Positions 11,264 to 22,883 are shown, counted from the stretch's first letter. The stretch: DNA of 64,000 nucleotides from Strongyloides papillosus (GCA_005656395.1 SRSI01000066.1:62001-126000), one strand, 5' to 3'. Notes: generated from the letters alone by a model not told the origin. Numbers and translations: made by a program.

Positions 11264-13892
11264 ATGTGGCCATTAACATCATCAAGAAGTAGGGACCATT
11301 ATCGAATAATTGATGGTGAAAATGAAAATCTAATACAAAGTCGATATGGAGCAATTGATGTTGATCCTGATGAAGATTTGTATGTTTTATAAAATTTTAT
11401 TTGAAAAGTACTAGTAATTTTTAGAAATTCTCCACCGCACTCGCATTTAGTAATGGATTCATCAGCACCACAGCCGTCTACATCCTTCCCATTCCATTCT
11501 TCTTTTTCATTTTCTCGTAATAATAAATGGGATCATATTCAAAATCTTGATGAATTTTTTACAACTATTTATGAGTACCATCAAGGATCTGGATTCTTAA
11601 CAATAGCTGTAACTCATTTGTGTATTTTGGTACAATTTATTATAATGACATTTATAACAATATTTTTAACGCAATGTTTAGATTATTCAGTTTTATTTTA
11701 TGATAAACATGTAAATACTATGGGCCAAAATATAACGGGAAAAATTCATATATCAGATGCAATTTACCCAAATTGTTCAAGTCAATTTAGTTTCTTTACT
11801 TGGGTTACAATATTAATTGCTTTGGTTTTTTGGTGTAGGCAAGCATGGTTAAGTGGTTATAAACTTATGAAATTTTATGATATTAAAATATTTTATACCA
11901 CTATTTTGGGGATAACAGATGATGAAATAACAAATGTTACATGGCAAGAAGTTTGTAGAAGAGTTTGTCATGTCCAACCTAAAATTCATCTCGTAATAAA
12001 CAAAGATAAAATTACACCTTTGGATATATATGAGAATTATGCGTCATGAAAATTATTTCATAGCTATGGTAAATAGAAATTTGTTGCCTTTAAGTGTAAA
12101 ATTGCCTTTTGACATCGAAGTACCCTATCTTTCTAAAACATTACGTGACAACCTAAATTGGTTAATATTTAACGGACCGTTTTCATTGTGGTTTGGTGCT
12201 TACGCTTTGAAACCATCAATAAAAGATCCGCGAAAATTAGATGATATTTCATTGGAATTTGAAAAAACTATTTATTATGCAGGAGTTGCCAATCTAGTTT
12301 TCTTCCCCTTCACATTTATATATCAATTTTTATATACATTCTTTCATTATGGACATGCCATAAGAAGTAATTCCTCAATTTTAACTTCTAGAACGTATTC
12401 TAATTTAGCAAAATTAAAATTAAGACACTTTAATGAATTAGAACATGAATTAAACTTGAGACTAAACAAGAGTTATAAGTATGGTCTTGAATATTTAAAT
12501 CAATTTAAATCAACTTTAGTAGATGTTATAGTTAAAACGATTGCATTTACCTCTGGTACAATTTTTATAGTCATCTTAATCCTTTCTTCAATTGATGAAG
12601 ATATAATTTCACGGGTAGAACATGTTGTTACTATAAGATTTATTTCTGGAATAATTGCATTTATTGCTGGATCTTTAATATTTGATGAAAATACAATTTG
12701 GAATCCAAGTCAAAGTATGACAACACTTGTTGGTTTCATACATTATGTTCCTGATTATTTTATTGATAATGCACATACAGAAAAAGTTAGAAAAGAGTAT
12801 AATTCAATGTTTCAATTTAAAGTTATATATATTTTTGAAGAATTACTTAGTCCAATATTAACACCACTCATACTTCTTTTATATGTTAAACCTAGAACAA
12901 AAGAAATAGTACAATTTTTCCATTTATATACTGTAAACTTAGATGGTATTGGTGATGTTTGTTCTTTCTCTGAAATGAATATTGAAAAACACGGTGATCA
13001 AGATATTGTGACATCAATCTCATCAGAATCTGGAGAAGATTTACCCTTTCCATTTGAAATTGACAAAATTGCAAAAGCATATCAGCTCAAAACAGAACTA
13101 TCATTACTTAATTTTGTAGCAAATAATCCTGATTGGGAACCACCAGAGTCAGGAAAATTATTTATTAAAAGATTCAACAAAGCAAAAGAGATAAATGGTT
13201 ATAGCGTTACTATTAACAACATGACATCAAGTAATAATGGTGATAAGAATTTAACTTCAACCACAAATGGGGATCCTTTATTACCTCCATTAGATGATCT
13301 AACAGGAGAGGGAATTCATGAATCTCCAAATACAAAACAACCACATTTGAATATCCCAACAAATACATCCATAAATAACAAAAGTTGTATTGAAAATGGT
13401 GAACATTTCTCTAATATTCCTTATAACAATCAAATGCCATTTGCAAATCAAGTAAATCCTAATATTAGAGCTGGTGATGAAAATTCTGCACTAAACATGA
13501 GTATGAATGCAATATATATGCAAAAATTACGAAACAATTTGAATACTTTTGCTGATGGATCTTCCTACTACGATGAAAATTCAACTTTTAGAAATACAAG
13601 TAGACCAACAAGTCAAATTGCAAATTCAAGTATTATGCTTCATAGTGCAAGAGCATTAAAAGCCTGGGGTGTACCATGTGAATCCAATTACCAGAGATCA
13701 CCCACTTCAAGTATGGGAAGTAGTTTCTTAAGAACTTATGACAGAAATAACGACAATGACCTTAGTCAAAGTCGAATGCCAAATATTGAAGAATACGACA
13801 CTAGTGAAGAAGATTTAATAAAACACGAAGATGCACCCGGTCCAAGTAACGTTAATATAAAACATGATTTGGAGAAAAAAGATAGCAACTGA
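11264..13892 (+). CDS. atg-9: Autophagy-related protein 9 (lipid scramblase), with apparent frameshift
   Basis: Exon 1 (11264-11379) and exon 2 (11425 onward) join in phase 2 across a 45-nt intron. The conserved ATG9 core begins in one frame (11425 to about 12031, ending ITPLDIY) and continues in another (from 12033, RIMRHENYFIAMVN), where human ATG9 has LDIYHRILRFKNYMVAMVN. The switch falls in an (AT)4 run at 12024-12031; one more AT unit would restore a single frame of about 861 residues. Later blocks (LRHFNELEHELNLRL, FEELLSPILTPLILLLYV, TELSLLNFVANNPDWEPP) are typical. Several membrane segments and a long disordered C-tail are present. ATG9 supplies membrane to growing autophagosomes. It may be a sequencing or assembly indel, a real lesion, or less likely programmed recoding. 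A trans-splice acceptor ends at 11257. Confidence 0.88.
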
Positions 13893-14291
13893 CAAAATGT
13901 TTGAAATAGTTTTCAAAAATTCACATTTATGTTAAATGAGATACTTAAGAAGCAGTACAAAAGCCTCACAACATTATACATATGATTCAATATTTTCTAT
14001 AATTATTAATTTTCAAGTATATGTTTTGTAAATATCTCTGTTTAATAATTCTAGCATTTAAATTTACCTTTTAATTTAACAATTCAAAAATAATATTTAT
14101 CAACAAATAAAACTTTTAAATTTAAATTTTAGACAAAATAATTCCTCCTCTCTTATGAAAGTAACGGATCAGAAGTACTCTGAAAGTTCCCCATAATTTC
14201 TTTTCAAGATAAACAATTTGTGGTATTACGTTTTTCCTTCTGACAATTGTGTAAAAATATTTCGTAAAGATATTTATTATTCTCTAAAAAA
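13893..14291. other. Intergenic region atg-9 / RRP36
   Basis: This 399-nt same-strand spacer has an AATAAA-type signal near 14105 and no open frame. It probably contains the 3' end of atg-9 and the promoter of RRP36. Confidence 0.5.
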
Positions 14292-14829
14292 ATGAAGAAC
14301 AATGATGATAGACCTCTAGAAGTAAGCTATAAGAAACCAGTAAAATTAACAAAAAAAGCGAAATTCGGAGAAAAGCCACGTGGTTTTGATCCTAGATTTG
14401 ATCGAAGATGTGGTGATTATCATGAAGGTGCCTTCAGAAAGAGTTATTCTTTTTTAAATGAAATTCGACAAGAAGAGTCTAAAGTATGTTTTATAGATAT
14501 TTTTTAAAAATAATAAGTTTTAGGCACTAAAAGAAGAGTTGCAAAGGTGTAAAAACACTGACCCCGAACGTGCTAGCAAAATTCGTGAAATATTGAAGAA
14601 TAGAAAAACTAAGGAAATTAATGAAAAAATGATTGATCTTAAAAAAGAAGCTATAAATGAAGTTGTTAGAAACAATATTGAAAGAATGAATAGTGGGAAG
14701 AAACCTATATTTTACAAACCTAATCAAATGAAAGAGCGTATAGCTAAAAAGAAGTATGAATACCTTAAAGAAGAAGGGAAACTAAATAAATATTTAGAAA
14801 AAAAGAAGCGTAGTGCTAAAAATGAGTAA
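14292..14829 (+). CDS. RRP36: rRNA-processing protein RRP36 (SSU processome)
   Basis: Two exons, 14292-14483 and 14524-14829, phase 0, with a 40-nt GTATGT...TTTTAG intron, encode 165 residues. The hallmark of the family is visible in exon 1, DPRFDRRCGDYHEGAFRKSY followed by SFLNEIR, and exon 2 carries the basic helical part with GKKPIFYKPNQMKER, corresponding to the human RPYFLKKSEQRQL block. The C-terminus is Lys-rich. RRP36 takes part in early cleavages of the pre-rRNA that release 18S rRNA. The protein is shorter than human RRP36 (259) because the variable N-terminal region is reduced. It is the fifth ribosome-biogenesis gene in the first 15 kb. Confidence 0.9.
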
Positions 14830-15642
14830 TAATATTCCATGTAAATTGTTTTATCTAACTCAAATATCTTTTTATATTAAGTATTTCATCTTTTTTAATA
14901 AAATTTCTAAATTAATAAAAATCATTTAACTATCGACTTACTCAAACACTAATGTATTGATATTTTAAATTGTTTTTTAGTGTCATTATAAAATAGTTAA
15001 TTTTTATTATTTCTCGCCAATAACTTTGTAAATGTTATTTAATGATTATTCAATGGTAAAATAAAGTTTAAAAGTAAAGAATAGTTTATTAGCAGTAAAA
15101 TCTTACAAATTTAATCATAACAAATCTCACTCGTTATAAAAACAAAATATGGTATGAATATTCGTGATAGATGAATTAAAGAAAGTAACAAAAGTATGAA
15201 GAAAAAGTTGACATTACTGTTATATTTAAATAATGAAATTCTCAACTTTTATTCTTAAATTTATAAGATGTATAATATTAATGTTTTTTTAAATAATAAT
15301 ATCTCAAAATACCTAATGTCGATAAAATATTTAATTTATTAATCATTTAATTTGTATGAGTTCAAAGAAAAGTTATTATGTTAGCATTATTACGACTAAT
15401 GAAACAAAATATTATTCTATTCCGACAAAGTAAAGGAAAGGTCACTTATTTATATAAATGATTTAGAAAATGTATTTTTTAATCCTATACAAAAAATATG
15501 GTAGATTTTATTTTAGAAAGATCAGTTTTATTGTTTGTTCACTAATGTAAAAATCTGTAAAAATAAACTAATCATTTCAATAATGTTAAAATTTATTAAA
15601 ATATACAATAATTTTTGGTGATTTTAGGTTTCTTTATTTAAA
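14830..15642. other. Intergenic region, no gene seen
   Basis: AATAAA at about 14898 could end the RRP36 transcript. The rest is A/T-rich without a convincing frame. A spliced-leader-type acceptor GATTTTAG ends at 15627, 15 nt before the next start codon. Confidence 0.55.
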
Positions 15643-16127
15643 ATGACATTAAATATATTTTTTCTACATATTTTAATATTTACCATTCTTCAAAAAAGTC
15701 AATGTTTTTCAATATTTAATTCTAATCTTTTCAATTATTTTCAAGATAATGCTGTTAATACAAGAAATTTTGTATGTGATGTAATTATTAAATAATTTAT
15801 TTTTAGTTTGAATTTAATGATAATGTAGAATCAGTGCTACCCAATGACGTTGTTGTTAAAATCGATGAAATCAAGTCAAATTCTTCCTTATCTACTCAAA
15901 AGAAAAATGAAGAAGTCAATAAGATCATGACACTATTACCACAAGAAATTATAAATAAAATTCCTACAACTGATGAATTAAATTCATTTAGTAAAGATGC
16001 AAAAGAGGAGCTTCAAAGAATAATGGATAATAAACATCTTTCTATTACTGAAAGAAGAATGGAAATTGCCGAAATTGTAGAAAAAAATTTAAATCTTATT
16101 AGGAACAACAAAAAAACTAGTAAATGA
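15643..16127 (+). CDS. Small secreted helical protein, nematode type (possibly SXP/RAL-2-like)
   Basis: Two exons, 15643-15771 and 15807-16127, phase 0, with a 35-nt intron, encode 149 residues. A signal peptide is clear (MTLNIFFLHILIFTILQKSQC, cleavage probably after C21). The mature part is highly charged and helical, with SLSTQKKNEEVNKIMTLLP followed by EIINKIP and then AKEELQRIMDNKHLSITERR. Alternating short helices with a late NKxLxxxExR segment recall nematode SXP/RAL-2 (DUF148) secreted proteins, but I could not confirm this and mark it as tentative. The mature part has no disulphide pattern. It is convergent with, and only 128 nt from, a second secreted gene (16256-16735). The acceptor at 15627 indicates trans-splicing. 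Confidence 0.6.
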
Positions 16128-16255
16128 ATTCAGACAAATTAAAAGCTTGTATTTTAAAGTACAATAATTTAAACAATAACTTAAAAAACTATGGAATTAA
16201 AAACACTTTATAGTTTAAAAAAAATTCAATAAATTTATATATTAAACAAATTTTT

Positions 16256-16735
16256 TTAGTAAAAGTAAAAAATATTAATAAGTAAACACAAAAAAAGTAA
16301 TAAGTTATGTGGATTAATCGTGTATGCACTAGATGTGTTGTTACATAACGATTTGTTGCATATACAGTATTTAAAAACTCCATTTTCTAACTTTTTTTCA
16401 TCACATCCATTAACCTAGTGAGAACAAATTAGTAAAATAAATATAAAACTAACCTGTAAAAAAGTTGCATTTTTACCTGTGAATGATTTATAAATTGGAC
16501 TTAATGATGATGAACATCCTCTTATTACTACATTTTGTTTCTTCATTTGAACGATAACTTCAAGACATTTTTGCAGTGGATGATTGCACATTATTGAAGA
16601 TTTGTTTGCATCTTTGTTTGTGAGTCCGTAATCTTTTAAACCATTAATTTCAAAGAAACATTGTAAACAAAAAATTGTCTGTGTTTGATATATTATGAAG
16701 AAGACGTAAAAAATAATATTATTAAACAAGTTCAT
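16256..16735 (-). CDS. Ly6/uPAR-like secreted, probably GPI-anchored protein
   Basis: Two minus-strand exons, 16735-16454 and 16414-16256, phase 0, with a 39-nt intron, give 146 residues. It begins with a signal peptide whose cleavage site lies near residue 22, directly before LQCFFE. Eight cysteines are spaced as in nematode three-finger (LU) domains, ending in CICNKSLCNN, the family's terminal CxC...CN motif. A hydrophobic C-terminal tail (LLLFLCLLINIFYFY) with no cytoplasmic residues after it suggests GPI anchoring. Such proteins sit on the cell surface and modulate receptors or channels; the specific role is unknown. Exon 2 supplies the diagnostic CN end and tail, so a prediction stopping at exon 1 would miss the family. 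Confidence 0.72.
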
Positions 16736-17850
16736 TTCTATTAATTTAACTGAACAAAATATTATGACAAAAATTATGTTTCGAATTATTAAAATATATA
16801 GAATGCTTTATCATAAATAATATAATAATTACTTTGGTCATAAACTTTATATGCAAAACTAAGATTGATAACAGAAAAAATATTTCAAATAATGCTTTAA
16901 AGAAAATAATATTATTCATATTATCTTTTTAATAAATAGTTTTAAAAAATTACTTTTTTAGGATAAATTTTTACTTCAAAATAAATCAATTATTGTATAA
17001 GTATTTAATGTTGTGTTTGTTTTATTACTAATTCTGTTTGATGATATTTTTTAATTTAATAAAATATTGCTTAAAGTCTTGCAATTGGACATTGAAATTA
17101 ACTACATATTCAATGCTTAAATTTTAAAATGACAAAATGTTGATAAAATTTGTAAATAAGATCAATTAAAAACAATAACTAATAATTTTATCTTTGATTA
17201 TTTTTAATACATAATTTTAATTATTTGACAACTTTATAATGAAATAATTTAATACGTTATACAAATAATGATAACCAATAAATCACATTGAAATATTCTT
17301 ATTACAATATCGGATATGAAACAAAATTGTTTGGTATTATTTTTCTTATGCATTATATTTTTTTAAAGATAAAATATTTACAGGAAAGATTTTCCATAAC
17401 CAATGTATAAAAATTAGTCACTACTTAAAGATATTCATTTTCATTCATCTTAAAAAAAGTCTTTGTGGAATGAATATTGTTAAAGATAAATTGATCAATT
17501 TCACTTAATCATTTATTGAATTTATTCTTCATTTAGTACACAAATAAATAAATTACATCTCCTACAAGTATACACATTTTTACAAATGTGAAATTATTGA
17601 AACGTAATAAGAATTATAATTTGCATTTTTTAAAATTTGAATAAACGTATATAAAACTATTTTCTTATAAATATTATTATAGTAACGAACATAATAATAT
17701 AGATAATATTTTTATTTTATAATTGATAAAAATATTTTATAGTATCGTTTTATAGAAATATAATATATGATAACACAGAAACAACAGAAAAATACAGTTC
17801 TACTTTTATTATTGCTCATACACATAAATTTATAAGAATACTTTTTTACA
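16736..17850. promoter_or_regulatory. Divergent intergenic region, 1.1 kb
   Basis: This region lies between the Ly6-like gene (minus) and the unknown 538-residue gene (plus). It is very A/T-rich with no open frame, RNA gene or repeat that I could support. It presumably contains both promoters. Confidence 0.5.
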
Positions 17851-19503
17851 ATGAAAAATGAATGTAGTAATTTGATGATTAAAAAAATATCAGAATATGA
17901 ATTAAAAGACAGTATTGATAGTACAGCTAGAACCATAAAATTTATTTCCTCACTTATTAACAACATTCAAGTAAGATATTTATTTTTGTATTTTTCTAAT
18001 TTTTAGATAAATGGGGAACAAAATTTATCAGTCCTTTGTTCGAAAAATATAAGCAAAAAGACTTATAATCTGATTAGAAGTACTGACAAAAAAAATTTAA
18101 TAAAATTCCACAAAAAACATAACTTTGAAAATAGTTTCAAAAAAGAAGTTAATGAATATATAATTGCTGGAATAAAAGATTTGCAAAATTTAATAGGATT
18201 ACATATTTCTACTCATCAGACAATGTCAATTGTAATATGTAAACCATCACCAGGGTTACATCCTATTTCTAAAATTGTTGCAAATTCGAATGGTGAAAAT
18301 TGCCCAAATATACATGAAAAAGAAGAAAAACTCTTTTTTTTGAAAGTAAGTGAATTTGAGAAAATTATCAAAAATTTGGTAATAAAAGAGATTCCTTTTT
18401 ATAAAGAATTTATGGATAGAAATGCTTTCTTTTTGGAAAGAGTTATAAAATTGAAGTATGGATTGGTCAAAATACATGTTGATTATCTTATTCATCCCAA
18501 TAACAAAACTAAAACGAAGAAAAAAATGGTAATATTTAAAATTAATAATAAGTTTTTGAAAATACTTTCTAAATCATTTTACCATAAAATATTTACTCAA
18601 GGCAGTGATTTTATAGTATTTTTAAGAAATAATACATTGTCAGCTGAAACCACCAGAGGAGTTTATAGCAAAAATAGTTTTACAAATGAAACTATTAATT
18701 TAGTAATTTTGAATGAATCTCCAGTTAAGAAATCAAATATCAAGATATATGAATGTAAGAAAAATCTTCGAAATATAAACGGATATTTTAAAGAGAAAAA
18801 TATTATTATTAAGCCATTGAAAGATATATTTGAGTACAAATGTGGCCAACATGAAATTTTAGAGGATAAGCATTCTGAAGCAATAACATATTCAAATACT
18901 CAACAAGTAAATATTCATAAAAAGACAGACGAGACAGAGAAAAAAATTATGGAAATAGTAAGAGTATTCAATGAGAAAAAAGAATTTTTAACAAAATATT
19001 TAAAAAGCCACCAGACATTAGCTGATAAGCATAACCAAATTTTAACTAAATTTATAGTCAATATAATCATATCAATAGATATGCTACAGAAAAAGTATGA
19101 AAAATGTATTCAAAATATAATTAATTCACTTAATAATAATAACGAACAAGCAATTAAAATAGCTAGGAAAAATTGTGACCTGGTAAAAGATGGAAAACTT
19201 GTAGCCATTTCCAATATAATTGAACAAGATCAATTATCAAGTAAATTCAAAAATATGATAAAAATCTTTTCAAATAGCTTAAATGAAAAAAATAACAAAT
19301 ATTGCAGTGTAGCTGCTAACAATATAAACATAATCAACACCTCGACAAAAAACTTACAGAAAATCAACGTTATCGGCAGAAATGCAGGATATATTATAAC
19401 TTGTGGAAATAAAATAGATAAACTTACTAAACATTTTCGAAAATCCGAAACAGCTTTAAAGTTGAAAAACGTTTTAGACAATCTAGAAAGCAAAAAAATT
19501 TAA
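17851..19503 (+). CDS. Unknown Lys/Asn-rich helical protein, 538 residues
   Basis: Two exons, 17851-17970 (40 codons) and 18007-19503, phase 0, with a 36-nt GTAAGA...TTTTAG intron, encode 538 residues. There is no signal peptide or membrane segment. The first part (to about residue 300) mixes basic strand-like and helical stretches (VLCSKNISKKTYNLIRSTDK). The second part is long and helical with heptad-like spacing (ETEKKIMEIVRVFNEKKEFL, then SHQTLADKHNQILTKF), suggesting coiled coil. Such a tail occurs in motor-associated and centromere proteins, but no motif tells the family apart, so function is unknown. The low-complexity Lys/Asn content follows the base composition. A further upstream exon cannot be excluded. 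Divergence from anything I recognise suggests a fast-evolving or lineage-specific gene. Confidence 0.7.
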
Positions 19504-19693
19504 TAAAATTGTAATTGTATTTGTTTAAATTAAAATTATAATGATAATAATAAATGTAATATTTTATAAGTTACTTTCTGATAAAGTTATATTTATACTA
19601 GTTAATTTAATGTAAAATAATTAAGTGATATAAAGTAATATACAGCAAAGTTTTGTAAAAAGCTGCCAAAAAGTAGACAAGGCCCCGCCCACA

Positions 19694-19775
19694 GCAGCTA
19701 TGTCCGAGCGGTTAAGGAGAGTGATTAGAAATCACTTGGGCTTTGCCCGCGCAGGTTCGAATCCTGCTGGCTGCG
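19694..19775 (+). tRNA. tRNA-Ser (anticodon AGA)
   Basis: This is a cloverleaf with a long variable arm. The 7-bp acceptor stem pairs GCAGCTA (19694-19700) with TGGCTGC (19768-19774); the discriminator base is G19775. The anticodon stem AGTGA/TCACT encloses the loop TTAGAAA, giving anticodon AGA for TCT serine codons (A34 expected to become inosine). The variable-arm stem and the T arm GCAGG-TTCGAAT-CCTGC are intact. There is no intron. A TTTTT run at 19782-19786 is the probable RNA polymerase III terminator. A GC-rich patch, GGCCCCGCCC (19681-19690), lies just upstream. Confidence 0.95.
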
Positions 19776-20289
19776 AATCGCTTTTTGTCCTGTGGAGAAA
19801 GATGTAACACTTCCCCAAATAAAAAATCATATTTGTATACGCATATTGAAAAATGCCTATTTTTATATAACTATCAGTAATATGCAAGGCGGCTAGCGAA
19901 GTCTTCTCTATGAAAACGGTTTCGTACGGATTACCCAAAGAGAATGAACATTGCCATAGGGAAACTTTGGCTAGCTACTATGTATAAACAGTGAACTTTT
20001 ATCTAGTAAGCAGTTGTTATTACATTAACACCTTAAATTGGATGTTTTGTTTTTTTTTCTCTATAAATAGGAAAATGGGGTGAAATTTTCACTGTAAATA
20101 TTTTCTTTTTTTTCAATTTTTCATCGTTCACATTGTAGTAAAATTTTTTTTGGTTTGTAATTTACATCGTTCTCATTGCAATCGAATTTTTTTTAGATTT
20201 ACTTATATTGTTAGAGGCTTGAGAAAGGATTCTGCTTTACTGTTCTCAAATAACCTTGTAATTAAACGCGAAAGTTTCTGCTGTCTACA
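19776..20289. promoter_or_regulatory. tRNA 3' flank and 5' region of the ING gene
   Basis: After the Pol III terminator comes about 250 nt of unusually mixed composition (19790-19990), then T-rich sequence. A short imperfect tandem duplication is present: TTTTCATCGTTCACATTG near 20117 and TTACATCGTTCTCATTG near 20162, each followed by a T8 run. The second T-run ends in TTTTTTTTAG (20196), a probable trans-splice acceptor 93 nt before the ING start. Confidence 0.5.
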
Positions 20290-20937
20290 ATGTCACAGGA
20301 TTCTCTGGGTGGTTCATTTTTCCATGCAAAAACCGCCCTCACTGAAAATTTGAAGAGAATAAGGTCTTTGGATGAAGAATGGTGCCAATTGCATAAAGTG
20401 TATGATGAAGAATTTTCTGAATACACAAAAGTTGTTTTAAACGGTGGCAACCCACGTAGGGAGAAGATTTTATATGACAAATGTCATGATTTAGCTGAAA
20501 GGATAAAAGTAATTTCGGAAGAAAAAAGGAAACTTGCTAGGGAGAGTTCAGACAACATAAATTCTCATTTGGAAGCAGTAAACGATATTTGCAGAGCAAT
20601 TAGTGATAAAATCCGTGAAGCATCTGCTGCTGATACCACATTAAAAAGAAAAGGCCCTTCGAAAAGAGGCGATAAAAGAAAAGAAGTGGGAATCAAAGAA
20701 GATCTCGAAGTGGATGAAGTCCTTAATAAGGATAATGTTGTTGCAATGGAAAATGAGCCTATTTATTGCATTTGCAAGGAAGTAGCTTATGGTTCGATGA
20801 TTCAATGTGACAATGATAAATGTCCCATTCAGTGGTTTCATCTAGAATGCGTTAAGGTTACCGAAATACCTAAAGATGATGAATTGTGGTTTTGCGATAA
20901 ATGCAGCGGCAAAAGAAATGTAAAAAGAAAAAATTAA
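20290..20937 (+). CDS. ING-family PHD-finger chromatin reader
   Basis: This is a single exon of 215 residues. The N-terminal half (about 10-110) is the helical ING dimerisation region (ENLKRIRSLDEEWCQLHKVY). A basic linker with KRKGPSKRGDKRK is the likely nuclear signal. A C-terminal PHD finger of Cys4-His-Cys3 type begins at EPIYCICKEVAYGSMIQCDN, continues CPIQWFHLEC, and ends WFCDKC. The YGSMIQCDN and WFH elements match ING1/2/4/5 fingers, which read trimethylated H3K4 and anchor histone acetyltransferase or deacetylase complexes. Length is a little short for the family (human 240-280). The exact subfamily (ING1/2 versus ING4/5) cannot be decided here. It is convergent with the SLC17 gene, 257 nt away. 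Confidence 0.92.
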   Translation: MSQDSLGGSFFHAKTALTENLKRIRSLDEEWCQLHKVYDEEFSEYTKVVLNGGNPRREKILYDKCHDLAERIKVISEEKRKLARESSDNINSHLEAVNDICRAISDKIREASAADTTLKRKGPSKRGDKRKEVGIKEDLEVDEVLNKDNVVAMENEPIYCICKEVAYGSMIQCDNDKCPIQWFHLECVKVTEIPKDDELWFCDKCSGKRNVKRKN

Positions 20938-21194
20938 CTTGTAAATTTATTGTATATATTGTATTTATTTCTTTAGTATCTTTACTAATAAAATTACACG
21001 AATCATATTTAAAATATTTTATTATAAAATCGGTCCTTTTTTCTTTAGTTCTTCTATTTTTCGAATTGTTATCTTGCTTATTGATTTATATATGTTGAGA
21101 GAAATATATATGACGATCAGTAGTTGGAACATTGTAAAACAATAAAATTACAAAAATAATTTTTTATTTATTTATAACTAAAAAATTTGAATTT

Positions 21195-22883
21195 TTATGT
21201 CATTGTAATTTCGTCAACGGTAACATCAGAGACAGTTCTCTTTCTCTTAGTTGATACTCTTAATTTGATTGCATTCTGTTGAATATCTTCAACTCTGCTA
21301 CTTCTTCTGGATTCTGCCCAATCTTGAACATCAGCTGATCCAAATAACAAAAATACTACTCCAGCTACAATATTAATAATTGCTACAGCCATAAACATTC
21401 TTGACCATTCCTCTGGTGTTCCATTTTGATTTAAAATTGAGAAAACATTTGGTGATGTTGCATTACCAATCATTCCAAATATCATACATATTGATGTCAT
21501 CAAACCTGTATATGGTGGAGCAATACTAATTATACTGGTATAAAATCCTGATACACCACACGAAAAAGCAACACCTAAAATATTGTCAAAATTTAATATA
21601 CTTTATAATAATGTTATTACCATAAAATACTAATAACAGTGCAAAAAGGACTTTAGTTGTACAATCAACATACAGTGCTAATCCTATAAATGCTATTGCA
21701 GTACCAAAATTTCCAAAACATTGAAATATTTTACAAGCCATCGTTGGCGTAAGTATGCCACTTTTTTTTAAACCATCTGAAATTATTGCAAAAATATTTT
21801 TTGGTATTAATTGAGCTACATAAGGAATCATAACAAATAATCCATTCTTAAAAATAAAAATAATTTAGAATTAAGTAGTTTTACCTGATCTAATGGAAGT
21901 AATAAAATATCTTTTAAATATGTTGGTAAAAAACTCTGAATAAAACTTATTCCAAAATTAAAGCTAAATTGAGCTAATAAATTTGCCCATAATGGACCAC
22001 AAAGTATTAATCTTTTCCATGGAATTGATGGTTTATGAAATTTTGCTGAACCAGCAATTTTCTTAATTTGTCCTTGTGTAATTTCTTTCAAATATTTTTT
22101 TTCATTTTCTGATGCCCATTTATTAGTCTGTGGTTCATCGGAAGCAAAAACTAACCATAAAATAGACCAAATGATACCTAATAAACCAAAAAAATAAAAT
22201 ATTAATGGCCATCCCCCAAGAAAATTAATTGAACAAAGTTTAGAAGATATCAAAAGACCAAGAATACCAGCAAGTTGATTTCCTGATGTATAAATTGCTG
22301 CTACAGTACTTCTTTCATGACTAGGAAACCAACGTGCAGCCATAGATGACATTGTTGGAATAACAAAACCTTCTCCAAGACCCATTATCATTCTACCGAT
22401 AAAAAATAATAAATAACTAATGCTTGCTATTGTGGGTGACAAGAATGATATAATAGAGCAATCAATTATTGCCATTAGTAGTAACGATTTGGCTCCAAAT
22501 ATATCAGCTAGATATCCAGAAAAAATTATAGTTATTATTCCACCATAAAAATTAGCTGAGAACAAAGCAGATTGCATTGATGGTGACCATAGAAATGTCC
22601 CATGATAACCCATATCAATTTTTTCATTTATGACAGTTTTTTTTAAGCATACATATTTTTTTAAATCACTTACTGAATCTATAACATCAAATGATTGTTT
22701 TTGTATTTCTACAGTTTCGTTAACAAATGCAGTTGAATTAACCATGCAAACCATTGACATTCCTAAATTAATTCGCAGTACAGTAGAACAAAATAATCCC
22801 ATCATTAGCAATAAAGCAATATAAAGTCTCATTGTTTTTGCCGTAAATAAAGAATTGTCTCTTATTATACCATCTGATTCCAT
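21195..22883 (-). CDS. SLC17-family anion transporter (sialin / vesicular transporter type)
   Basis: Three minus-strand exons, 22883-21885, 21846-21621 and 21574-21195, encode 534 residues with 12 predicted membrane helices. Family marks: TM1 with LRINLGMSMVCMVN, a long glycosylatable loop 1 containing NST and NET, motif A variant SGYLADIFGAK, and the SLC17 signature GLGEGFVIPTMSSMAARWFP followed by SHERS. The end FGSADVQDWAE is typical of the family. Members move organic anions (sialic acid, glutamate, nucleotides) coupled to phosphate, protons or membrane potential, in lysosomes or synaptic vesicles. The substrate cannot be told; it resembles sialin and nematode VGLUT-like proteins most. 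Introns are 38 and 46 nt. The C-terminal tail is basic and Ser/Thr-rich, likely regulatory. Confidence 0.88.

Noticed and set aside
19732..19938. 68-codon reverse-strand frame
   Set aside because: Its end is the antisense of the tRNA-Ser gene, so it is not a protein gene.
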